Positions 33,216-44,700 of a stretch of DNA of 64,000 nt are shown piece after piece. Position numbers and translations under genes: made by a program. How positions within the stretch are numbered: position 1 is the stretch's first letter; every line of letters begins with the position of its first letter. Source of the stretch: Brachypterus glaber (Eukaryota > Arthropoda > Insecta > Coleoptera > Kateretidae); contig OY294054.1 of NCBI GenBank assembly GCA_958510825.1, forward strand, positions 12,106,019-12,170,018, written 5' to 3'. The notes below the pieces were generated by a model. That model worked only from the letters and a program-made list of their open reading frames with translations. It was not told the DNA's origin and ran no database searches.

Positions 33216-35433
33216 ATAGTCCAACTTTACATGTACAGGTTCATTAATTTTTAAAGTCAGGTCATACAAATCTAAGGTTTTTTTGTATAAAACTATGAAA
33301 TCTGATTAAAAAAAAACACCATCAATTTTTACCTTTTTTGGCCGTGACCTCTCAAGGTCATACCACTGTGCGGCCCCCTCGGAGTCGGCGCCTAGGCTCA
33401 GCCAAACCCAAAAAAAATATAGTATAGTAGCAAAAATGTTTAAATTACAAAACCACTTAAATATAGTGTGTCTCATTAATCAATGCCCAGATAATAACAT
33501 AGACCAGCAACTGGTCGAAAATACTTATCAAAAATTAAAAAAAATTAAAAATTAATTTTTCTTAATTGAAATTGTTAGATTTAAGGGCCAGGGAAAACAT
33601 AAAACATAAAATTCTCTACAAACAAGTTTTTTTTTGTGATCCTACTTTGAGCACTTAAAGTTAAGAAATTCCCGCTCACCGTAATCCAGGGCGGGTTATA
33701 TTAAAGGCCTTAGGGCATTTTAAACAAAAAGAAAATGGGTCTATTTATAGGATAAAAAAAATCTCACGACAAAAAAATGCGTTTTGGATATTTTAGCGAA
33801 AATTTCTCAATTTCTCATTGAATCTGAGCTTAAAGAACTACAAAAAATATAGAGCTAACTTTGTAGAGAATTTAATTAGCTTTAAAGTATAAATATACTG
33901 CCATTTTTTCCGTCGGAGCAACAAAAAGCGCGTTATTTTACTAAAAAATAATTTTTATACCTAATTTACATATTTAGGGGGCGCTTTCATCGGTCTAATT
34001 CAAAAAATTGATATATTTTCCTTGAATCTTAAATCTAATCATACCAACAAAAAAATCTTAACGTTTAATTTTTTCCATTCGTTTTTTTTTTGCCAAAAAT
34101 ATCAGACCCTTGGGCATAATTAAAATTCTAAATACGTCAGGTGCTCAATTTTTTAAATCAAGGAATATCTCATAAAAAATTACGTAATTTTTACGTAATT
34201 TTATCCTATTTTGTTTATAAATGTCAGAAGAATTTACGTAAAAGACGTAATTTGCTCTTGAGAATTAATTCCAACGATTTCAAAAATGGGCTGCAACGAT
34301 AGTCAAAAATTAAAGCTGCACCCTCGTAAATAAGCTTTTTACTAACGCATTTATTTTTTATTACTATTATTACTACCAAATCGGATGTAGTACCAATTAT
34401 TGTTCATATAAAAAATAAGTTATGGTCATATGGATCAAGTAATTATACTTAGTACTTAAGAAACTTCGTCCATTTTTCATTTTATTATAATTATTTTTAT
34501 TATTAAAATATAGAGTGGATAAAAAAATAAAATTTTAGATGCATTATTATTTTAAAGGTACGTATTAATTAATTAATTAATTAAAATATATTCTTTCAAA
34601 AATAATATTTTTCATAACTTCCTAGTTTTTTAAAATAGTTATGTTCATATTTTTCAAAACATATTTTTTCTATTTACTATATAACATATATTTTTGTAAT
34701 CATTTATGAAAGTTTAATATAACTATTTTTTTAAACTATTTTGCGTACCTAGCATATGTCAAAAATCTGTAAATAAAATTTGAAATAAAATATTTTTAAA
34801 ATAAGAACAAATTTTATTTTTTAATTTACTCAGTATTTTAAAACTATTATATTATCGTAATTATGATTTAATTATTATTAGAATGTTATTTTCTACAAAA
34901 AATAAGGATAGCATAAATAAGCGATTTATTTAATTAAAGTTGACAAAAATATATGTGTGGTGCAACAAAAGCCATATAGAATTTTATAAATTATTATAAA
35001 CTTTTTGGATTTTATTTTTGTGAAGGCTAATGATATAATTAATTCCTTAGTCTTAGGGGTCCTATCTCCAAATACAATCCTTACCGGGAAAAATACATTT
35101 AAAATTAAATTTTAATGAAAATTTAAAAATTAAATATATTTGATATATTTTTATTCATTTTATTTTAAATTATTTTGCCAAAGGATTGTATTTAGCGGTT
35201 GTCTTACTGATAAGTATGAAATATGTTAAAAAAATATTAACCGGGGTTAAGTAATTACTGGGGTAAAGTGAATCAAGGGTTCATTCACAAAATTTTTCGT
35301 GCAGGCTCGATTTAATGAGTGTCACGCTGCCAGACCAATGCACAGTGCATAGGCCCATATTCTGCACCACTGATTACGAAAAAAAAAAAAAAAAATAGTA
35401 AAAAATCTAAAAAAAAAAATTAAATAAAAAAAA
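33216..35433. other. Intergenic, A/T-rich, no gene seen
   Basis: Apart from a GC-rich block at 33350-33405 (possible element end) and an ATTA run at 34565-34582, I see only A/T-rich non-coding sequence. Confidence 0.45.
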
Positions 35434-36250
35434 ACGGGCCAGTATAAAATCATGAAATATTTACAGTAATTATTAGTACATATAAGGAAAATATCCTTTA
35501 ACAAAATGAGCCGGATATGTCACATTTTTTTGTTTTGTGCCATATTTACGTTGATTTTGGCAAAATTTAAAGAATAAATCGTATATTTATTCCGCTATTT
35601 TGAATTTTGAGTTTTTGGGTATTGGTCCGCACCAAGAATACTAAAAGAAGCCTTTATACAAAATTTCAGCTAAATAGGACATTTTTCAAAAATTTTGAAC
35701 CACCCTAATGTCACAATTTTTTTTTTACAATTTGTCAATATTTTTTTGTATTAAGCGGTGCAAAATATAGTCCAATGCAAAAAAGGAGACTCTTGTCACT
35801 TTTTTTTGGGACCAATTTAGATGTTTTTTATTACGATTTTTCTTTCTTAAATATTAACAAAAAAATATGTTGGGACTAAACAATTTTTCTTTGTAAATCT
35901 GTAATTATTTTCGGGTAATTTTGTTTAATAGATTAATAGAATATAAAAACTATTCATATTTTTCCAAATTTTTAATATATTGTTTTTCAAAATTAAATTT
36001 CAAAAAACAGGCCAGTATAAAATCATGAATAATAGAAGGTGGGATCTGTATTTTATTTTTGTGTCATAATTTCGTTAATTTTGGCAAAATTTAAAAAATA
36101 AATCGGCCATATTTATTCCGATATTTTGAATTTTAAGTTTTTAAGTATTGGTTCGCATTAATATTACTAAAAGAAAACTTTATACCGAATTTCAGCTAAA
36201 TCGGACATGTTTCAAAAAAAATTAACCACCCTAATGTCACAAATATTTTT
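35434..36250. repeat. Direct repeat pair of ~250-290 bp (GGCCAGTATAAAATCATGAA)
   Basis: 35434-35725 and 36009-36250 share GGCCAGTATAAAATCATGAA, TTTTGGCAAAATTTAAA, TATTCCG, AATTTCAGCTAAAT and ACCACCCTAATGTCACAA. A more diverged third copy lies at ~46190-46400 (CCACCCTAATGGCACGG). Probably fragments of one element. Confidence 0.7.
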
Positions 36251-36432
36251 TTTCAGATTTTTCACTACTTTTTTCGTATTCAGCGGTGCAAAATATGGCC
36301 CTATGCAAAAAAAAAACAGAATTTTATCATTTTTTTTTTCTCTGGGACCACTCTGCAACGCCTATCGATCGGCAGTATTCAGGGCGCGAGGTACTCATTA
36401 GCTTCGAGCCTGCTCGAGAAACTTTTGGTCAA

Positions 36433-36875
36433 CACTGTAAAAAGTAAGTGGATATTTAGTTACAAATAAAAAGGAAATCCTATACAATTGTATTTTAGTT
36501 TTTGTTAAAAACACGCAACATTTCATGTCCGTCCTTAAATATTAAAGTACGTGACTTTAGAACTTTAGTGTTTTTAAAAAAAATCAAAGTACATTTGTAT
36601 AGGGTCATAACTTTATATCCATTTGGTTTGGACATAACTTCATATCCATTTGTAACTGAATATTTAGTTACAAATGGATAGGAAGTTATGATCCTATAAA
36701 AAATGTACTTTAGTTTTGGTTAACAACACTATAGTTCTAAAGTCACGTACTTTAATATTTAAGGACGGACATGAAATGTTTCGTGTTTTTAACAAAAATT
36801 AAAGTACAATTGCATAGGATAATAACTTTCCGATTTCCATTTTTAACTGAATATTCAGTGTACATTTTACAGTGA
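36433..36875. mobile_element. MITE family D, inverted dimer
   Basis: Outer ends CACTGTAAAAAGTAAGTGGA and TGTACATTTTACAGTG. Inside are two head-to-head copies of the unit ATTTAGTTACAAATGG ... AACACGCAACATTTCATGTC, so the whole 443 bp folds back on itself. Related to 14993-15216. Confidence 0.8.
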
Positions 36876-37103
36876 ACTTAACCCCGGTTGGCGGTATCTA
36901 TTTATATTTATAAATACAAATCGTATTTATTATTTATATTTTTGTCAATTTATACTAGTGTACAGGGTGTTATACTGACTTATTGAAACTGCCAAACCAT
37001 GCACCAAAAGTCTGAAGTATCCCACCCTGTAATACAAAATAAAAACGTAGACCTGAAAATTGAAAGTTATTGAAAGTTTTTTTTTTTGAGATAATTTATT
37101 ATA

Positions 37104-38360
37104 CAGTGCGTGCATTAAGTCTGGAATCACCCGAATAACTTTTTAGTTACAAGTAAAATACAAAAATCCTCAGACAGGTCGATTTATATTTTTAATTCTG
37201 CAAATTTTGGTCTAAAAAAAGTTATCAAAATTGGCACCCCCTTGCACCCTCACCCCCCAACTTTTTTTTTCAAATAGCAACCTACCCCTTGTGATACATC
37301 ATTGGAAAGGTAATTTAATACGCTTTCCAACAGTGTATGATAAAGCCTAATTTGTTAAAGGGTCTATGAAAAAACGCATGTTTTATTTAAACATTGTTTG
37401 TGTGAAATATTACGCATAATATGGTAATGGCGATTTCTCCCGTTAGATTAGACAGGGACAAAAGTTCTACCCAAAAAGGATAGAAGACATACATACACTC
37501 CCACTTCCACCCAACCAAACAAATTCTGTATTTGTTCTTTGTTGAACAAATACAATATTTACTTGGCCGGGCGAAAAGTGTAACTATATTATTTTAATTA
37601 AAGAAATTCGTGGCGCCATCTAAACTTTAGTAGAATTATCTTATTCTACATATTCACATTAGCTATGTTCGTTCCTGCCGCTCAGTGCTACAGTTTCCGG
37701 CCAACCAAATAAATATTTGTTGTATGAAAAACAAATACAGTATTTATTTGGTTGGCTAGAAAGTGTAGCACAAATGAGATAGGGATAGGGTAGACGTCTT
37801 TTGTTTCATAATTCTAGTTGTAGAGAGCTCCATTGTTGCCCTATTTCCTACTTGGCACCTTCCTGAGAATCTAAATAAGGTTGTTTTAAACTTATTGTAA
37901 TATTTTATACCCTGTTAAAAAATGCATTTTTTTTTTCTTTTTATTGACCAATTTTATGTTTACTATTTAATCTATTTTAATCCCGTTTTTTTACTGTCCA
38001 CTGTCAAAGAGCTGAAGGACATCAATTTGAACTTTTATAGTGAACTAAAGTTATACTTTACATGTCTTTATAATAAACTAAATTGTGCATTTTATCATTA
38101 GCCCTTTACTAAATTAGGCTTTATTATACACCGTTGAAAAGCTTATTAAATTACCTTTCCAACGAAGTGTCAAAAGGGGTAGGTTGCTATTTGAAAAAAA
38201 AAGTTGGGGGGTGAGGGTGCAAGGGGGTGCAAATTTTAATAACTTTTATTACACCATAATTTGCAAAATTAAAAATAAAAATCGACCTATCCGAGGGTTT
38301 TTGTGTTTTACTTGTAACTAAAAAGTTAATCGGGTGATTCCAGACTTAATGCACGCACTG
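37104..38360. mobile_element. Foldback element family G (TA-CAGTGCGTGCATTAAGTC)
   Basis: Arms of about 270 bp: left 37104-37370 (CAGTGCGTGCATTAAGTCTG, GAATCACCCGA; CACCCCCTTGCACCCTCACC) and right ~38095-38360 (its complement, ending CACGCACTG). It is bordered by TA on both sides, and CAGT-type termini suit a Tc1/mariner-like non-autonomous element; no transposase is present. A second element (37427-37835) is inserted in its interior. Confidence 0.85.
37427..37835. mobile_element. Element family H, copy 1, nested in 37104-38360
   Basis: Bounded by AATGGCGATTTCTCCCGTTA and AGAGAGCTCCATT. It contains palindromic AACAAATACAGTATTTATTT and GGTTGGC words. The same ~400 bp occurs at 50470-50870 in the opposite orientation inside capt. 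Non-coding. Confidence 0.8.
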
Positions 38361-40190
38361 TATATAGGTATTATATTTAAATTTTTTTTGCAAAAACGAC
38401 TAAAGTAACACATTTGCATTGGTTAAAAAGTTTGTTTTATACGTTCTGTGCCACCCAATAATGGGTTTTAGTACTTTTTATTTAGTATGCAGCATACTGT
38501 ATGCTAATTTCAAAAATGTACTTAAATGTTTTTTCATCACATTGGGTTTAGTATAAAAATCAAATTTTAAATTCAGAATGTTAATTTTTTTTAATTTGCA
38601 AAAATGTCCTCACCTGATGGAAAAAATGTGATATCCTAAATCAGCACACCACAAACTATAAAAATCAGTTTTTAGATTCCAAACAACTCTCATTTCAGGT
38701 CTGTGTAATATAAAATATATTTACATATAAACTTGAAATTTCACAAGAAAAATAAAAAGCTTGTTCTATAATTCATTTGTCAAATATAAAAAATATATAT
38801 ATATATGGCTATGTGTATTATAATAATACATTAAAATTTTTAAATTATTAATTATGTGTTATTAAATATTAATTATAATATAATTTAAGCATTTTTTTAC
38901 AAAAAAATATTTATTCATATTAAAAATCACTTTTTGATTTATTAAAATATTTAGCATTTATTAAAATTTTTAGCATTATTAATGCTAAAAATTTTAATAC
39001 TTTAATAATATACAGGGTGACTTTTAACGTACACATAAAAAAATAGAAAATACGCTCATAACAGTTTCTAGAACCTAACCTCGTACCTACCTATTTAGGA
39101 TTTAAATATTTTTATTAATAAAATTGGTGAAATTTTCCAATAAAAATATTTAGTTTATTTTTGCCAATGTCACAATAACTTCTAAATGCTTGAAGACATG
39201 CCTTCAAATTCGGAACAGATTTTACTTTAAGTACTGTTTTGATAAGTCATATTGTTTAAATCGTTTAAAAGTTATTGCTTAAAACCACAGCCATAGTAGG
39301 AATATCTACTATTAAACCGACGAATATTACAGTCTTTGAAAAAATATGGTGCAATGTCACACTCATGTGACAATCAGCGCTCAAAACGTTAGGTAATGAA
39401 ATTTATTGCTAGTCACACATTACTTTATATGTATACATATACATTTTTGTACGCATACATAAATGTTTCTGTAATAAAAATATGATGATAAAAAAAATGA
39501 TTTCTTAATTTGTCAAAAATTGCGTAAAAGTAATTTTTAAAGAAAAAATCATGGGCAGGAACGAGGGCAGGAATTTATGGATCACCCTGTAGGTAAAAAA
39601 AAAACACAACAATATTTTCTGATTGAATTCATGATATTTTAGTATTATTACAAGTATTAGTGCTGGATTATGCTGCGATTTAACTATAAAAATAATTATT
39701 CCTTACAGCAGTGCGCATGCCTATTGTATAAATATAATATAATTAATCACTGAGCATGCGCACTGCAGTGTTAATTAATTTTCTGGTTAAATCCGAGAAA
39801 ACCAACCATTAAATTATAGAAATATACGTATACGTTTACTTTGCCAACGCTATTCTTTTTTATGTATTAGTAGAACCCAAAATCATGTACTGGCTCTTAC
39901 GCCATTTTTTTTGTAGTGACCAGTGCAGCTATTTTATTTAATCGTTCCTGTTTTACATCAAATAAATCATTTCATTCTTAAATATTTGTTTTATTTTTTA
40001 TAATTTTTACTTGCCATCAGAGCAATTGATTTTGCAGTTTAATTTAAGCTAAAATGATGTTAAAACAATACTTTCAAATAAAAATAAAAATACACTTTTA
40101 TAGGAAATCCGCCTAATTTTGTATACCATTTAAAATTTAAGCCAATATTTAATAGGCGGTATTACTTTTTGATATTTTTTTATGTATATA
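38361..40190. other. Intergenic; possible element 39011-39594; no gene seen
   Basis: 39011 TACAGGGTGACTTTT and ~39580 GGATCACCCTGTA form short complementary ends about 580 bp apart, a possible non-autonomous element. At 39705-39768, GCAGTGCGCATGC and GCATGCGCACTGC form a small foldback. Otherwise A/T-rich with no exon found. Confidence 0.5.
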
Positions 40191-41210
40191 CCCTGTAAAA
40201 ACGTTCTGGTTAATTCTTATTAAAATTTTCGTATTTGATCTTATTAAAACTTTATAGAACTTTTAATAAGATTATTAACGAAATTTCTTACCAGTGAAGC
40301 AGGTTTTTATAAGAATGGACCAGGTTTTGGAAAAGAAATTTCATTTTAATTCTTATTAAAATTTTCTTGTTTAATCTTAAGATTTTGAACGAAATTTCTT
40401 ACTAATGAATCAGGTTTTTATAAGAATGAACCTGGTTCTACAGTGGATCAATGGCTTTAAACACACACACACACAAACATTTTTGCTTTTATCTTGAAAA
40501 CGCGAAGAGATATCAAAAAAATAACGAAAAAATCGACCCCCTAGACAAATACCCCCACACATAAATCTATTTTCAACAATTTGAGGCACCGGAAGTCAAG
40601 AAATCGGAAGCCTCCAAATATCTTGATCCATACCAACCACGAAAAGTCCAAGAAAGCTACTTTTTCCATTTAATAAGTTTTGTTAGTGGTAGGAAATAAC
40701 ATGTGGCACCACCTATACCATATGAATTTTCGCCTTAAAACTGTAATTAAGTCAATATGAATCTGCTGTTTAAATCTTATTGGGAATGCGTTAGAATTTT
40801 CTTTTTAAACCTGGTATCTAAATTTAATATCAATTTTCTCACTAAATCTTTTACATTCTAAATTTTCGCCTTAAAACTCTGAAATTAAGTTAATATGAAC
40901 ATTCTGTTCTCTTATTAGTACTTCATTAGAATTTTATCTTTGAAACCTGCTATTTAAATTTATACCAGTTTTCTTAATAAATCATCTACATTCTAATTAG
41001 TATTTTCTTATTAAAACCTACCCATTATAAGTTAAGTACATTTTCGTATTTAATCTTACAGGAATCTACAAGAATTTTCTTTTATGTAAATTTTCTTAAT
41101 AAATCTTATTAAATCCTAATTTATGTTCTCTTAAGTTCTTATTGGTTTTATATAGTCTTATAAGATCTTATAAGGTCTGAATAAGAATTAACCAGAACGT
41201 CTTTGCAGGG
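40191..41210. mobile_element. Foldback element family I (CCCTGTAAAAACGTTCTGGT)
   Basis: Termini CCCTGTAAAAACGTTCTGGT, TAATTCTTAT and ATAAGAATTAACCAGAACGT, CTTTGCAGGG, about 30 bp long and bordered by TA. The interior repeats TCTTATTAAAATTTT-type words many times. 1.02 kb, no coding capacity, about 0.5 kb downstream of the scramblase-like stop. Confidence 0.8.
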
Positions 41211-41423
41211 TAACAACACAACTTATTATAACGAACCATGATTTGAAAAAAAAAATATATTGCAGTGTATTTTTCCCAAATTACCTACATTTGGAAATTA
41301 AAAAAAAAATTTAGTTTTTTGTATAAAACATTATGGATGGTAAACATGAAATAAACTTTTAAGAGAAAAAATGCATTTTTGAAAATAATAGAATTATTTA
41401 TTGAAAATATTTATAATAAATCA

Positions 41424-41429
41424 TTTATT
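41424..41429 (-). terminator. Candidate polyadenylation signal, scramblase-like gene
   Basis: AATAAA on the minus strand about 300 nt past the stop at 41728, with TTTCAATAAAT close by. Tentative in A/T-rich DNA. Confidence 0.3.
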
Positions 41430-41727
41430 GTCGTTGTTTATGGGAAATTTTAACATTTTAAGTAGGCGACAAAAAGGTCGCCCAGTAAATAGAAAATGTC
41501 GCCTAGAAAAGACAACTTAATGGGAGACATACATTTTATTTGCCTGTAGCCCCGGGCCTTGTAAAATTGCCCACTATGACGCTACAGGTCACCCAGTAAA
41601 AAATCCTTAAAATATCCTTGTTTTTTTCTGAAGACTATATTTAATTTAAGATTCAGAAAAACTTTGGAGAATTCAAGGTAGATTTTTTTTCCAAATCAAT
41701 TTAAAGTTAATGATACCTAGATGCTTA

Positions 41728-41778
41728 TTAAAATTTAACGCAACAAGATCTCCTCTGTTTTTTAAAAAACATATGATC
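41728..41778 (-). CDS. Scramblase-like coding exon 7 (C-terminus, stop)
   Basis: Acceptor TATTTTTTAG after a 59-nt intron; reads DHMFFKKQRRSCCVKF and stop TAA. With exon 6 it forms FLIDHMFF, matching the family's FLIDFMYF end. The basic RR and two Cys after the helix could be lipid-modified. Confidence 0.82.
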   Translation of the reverse strand, partial: DHMFFKKQRRSCCVKF

Positions 41779-44700
41779 CTAAAAAATATTAAGAATTTTA
41801 TTGTTAGGCATATGTTATTATAGTAGATGATACTCACAATTAAAAATGTTGCAGCTAAAAGCAAGGCAGTAAAATTTGTGCTGTTATTGTATTTTTGAAT
41901 ATAATAAACATTAAGTGATAAACAAATATTAATTAAACCTACTGTCTGACATATATTTCCAACTTTTCTGAAAAGTTTATCGTATATCTAAAAAAAAAAA
42001 ATTACTTGCAAACCCAATTTTTATAGTAAAAAATCTTAACTTTCGATTTCATTAAACATTCGTCAACAGTAAAGGCAACTCCATTTACGTCAAGCTATTT
42101 TTTTGACCATTTTTAAACCCAATTTTTATAGTAAAAATCTTAACTTTCGATTTCATTAAACATTCGTCAACAGTAAAGGCATCTCCATTTACAGCACGCT
42201 ATTTTTTTGACCATTTTAAACCCCCCTTCCCCTCTTATCACGCTTCTTCACGCTGGTCAGGAGGGTCTATGTTATGCAATAAATTAAAAGCCAAAAAAAT
42301 TGAAAAGAATAGTTCCATCAATTTTTTTGGTGAAAAGTATCATCTGCTTCGAATAATATAGAATGTTAGGGGTCCAACGTTTAGGGGTGGCCGCTAGAGT
42401 ATTAAGGAAATTGAGAAATATTGCATTGGCCTTTTTACCCCATGAAGAACAAAAATCAACCTGATGAAAGAATAGACATATACAGTGCGGTCCAAAAGTC
42501 ACCCCCCCCCCCCCCCTCTTAACTTTTGAACGAGTTGAGATATGGATTTCAAATTTAGAACTCTTAAATAACACAACTTAAACTATCTTTAAGCATATAT
42601 TTGATACTTTTATCTCTTAAAATATGAGCAGGGGGGCATGGGGGGAAATTTTTTTAAATGGAAAGGGGGGTCGTGTGATACATCATTTTAAAGCCTTTAA
42701 ATTTCTCTATATAACCCTACATTTTTAAAATTTTTAAACATGTTTTTTAAGGTTTTGAATTTTCTGTTTTCTGTGCTAAAAAAATAAATTTTTAAGTTTT
42801 TTTTTGTTAATTTTTATTTATGTCAACAAAAATTAGTTTAAAAGTATAATTTACTTTTTTTCATTGTGAAATTAGGCATTTTTAAAAAATTTTTTGGATT
42901 TTTTGGAGAAATTTTGACAAAAATACCCATTTTCAACCCTATTTTAAACCCAAAAAAAATGTTTAAAAAAAATAAAAAATATATAGTTAAATGGAGAATT
43001 TTATAAGCTTTAAAATGATGTATCCCACGACCCACCTTTCCATTGAAAAAAATGTCGCCCCATGCCCCCCTGCCCACATTTTAAGAGCTAACAGTATCAA
43101 ATATATGCTTAAAGATAGTTTAAGTTGTTTTATTTAGGAGTTCTAAATTTGAAGTCGATATCTAAACTCGTTCAAAAGTTAAGAGGGGGGGGGGTGACTT
43201 TTGGACCGCTCTGTATAATACATGTACAATGTACATTGTACATTGTTTTCGGATTTAGCAGGTCCAAGTTTAATATAAATGATATATGATAAAGTCAAAG
43301 TAATTATTTGTTTAATTCTTTTTGTAGTTCAGTGTAATTTATTAAAAAAAATAATTATTAAATCTTACTATAATATCCCTTGGTATACAGAAACCATTGC
43401 AAAAAGTTTTTGGGCTTTCTATTGTAAAAACAAGGAGATGCTCTTTATCAAAAACGCTAAAATAATGTTGATTATAACTCCATGATTCAGTTATTTTGCC
43501 TATGTATACGTTAGGTTTAGTATATACTAAAGTTTCCTGAAAACAAAATGTATGAAATATTCCCAGCAAACATTGGTTCGTTAGCCGCCCCTTGGCCAAA
43601 CATTGGCATGCCAATGTATACATTGGACCAATGTTGGCGAACCTGCATACTGAGGAGACATCAGCCGGTCTATGGCTGCATACGACGGTCCTATGTTGGC
43701 AAAACTACATTGGTCCTATATTGGCCGCCTGAAAGCCAACGAATTTTTTTAAAATTTAAGTAAGAAATTTGGCCTTAGGTTGGCCAACGTGCGTTGGTTC
43801 ATAAGACTATGGCCTCGGATTGGCCAATGTACTGTATGTATTTTAAGATCGAAATTATCATTGGCTTTAAAGCTGCCTTCGGACGGCCAATGTAGGACCA
43901 ATGTAGTTTTGTCAAAATTGGCCCGTTTATGCGGCCTTAGGGCAGCTGATGTCTCCTTAAAAGTCCATATTTAAAACCTCACGTCTCTTCCTAAGTTTGA
44001 CAAGCTGTACACTAGGCAACAAATCGCAACTTTTATTTTTGCCCCGATCTGAAAGTACATTTTTCTTATTAATTCAAGGGAGTAGAATTCGAATCTGGCT
44101 TTAGAAAAATTCTAGCAGCTCACATTTCTGAGATATAAGTCCAGGAAATAATTACGTTTTTTTTTCAAAATCTTAAAAAAAGAGTAGAATTTTGAAAATT
44201 TTAGCGTATATTGAAAAAAAATCGAGGAATTCAAAAATCTATGTGCGAAGGACCTACTGTCACAGTAAGTGCGCGAAAAGAAAAATTAAATGCTTAAAAT
44301 TAAAGTGCAGAGTTTACTTAATTTCTCAATTATGGCAAGACTATCAAATTTTTATAAAAATTAAATAGGACCTAATTTGTAGATTATAAAGTTCTCTACA
44401 AAAATATTTATACAAATATTTCTTTATTTTGCTTATTTTGTTCGTGAAAAGTAAATAAATGAAAAAGCAATAACGTTAAAGCACACTGTATAAATCTTTT
44501 TATCGAGCCAAAAAAATATATTTTTTTTATCAATTTAAAAGCGCAGAATCCGAATTTGACCTTAAAAAAATCCAACACGTCTTGTTTTTCAAATTTTAGT
44601 ACAGGCAATTTAAAAATAATTTATAAAAAATAATATTGCTTATTTATTTTTTAATGGTTTTACTCGCCAGAAACTCTGGGCCTAAATGGCCTGTTAATAG

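Noticed and set aside
41521..41560. Alternative last exon of the scramblase-like gene (ANKMYVSH)
   Set aside because: An acceptor-like CTACAG exists, but the exon at 41728-41778 gives a far better match to the family's C-terminus and a stronger acceptor.
27498..41727. A hidden gene between bun and the scramblase-like gene
   Set aside because: I looked for exons with splice signals and family-like residues on both strands and found only repeats and A/T-rich DNA. A fast-evolving or non-coding gene could still be missed.
43548..43974. Two plus-strand frames of 64-71 aa near the scramblase-like exon 5
   Set aside because: They read through a CATTGG/CCAATG foldback element with another copy at 7.4 kb.
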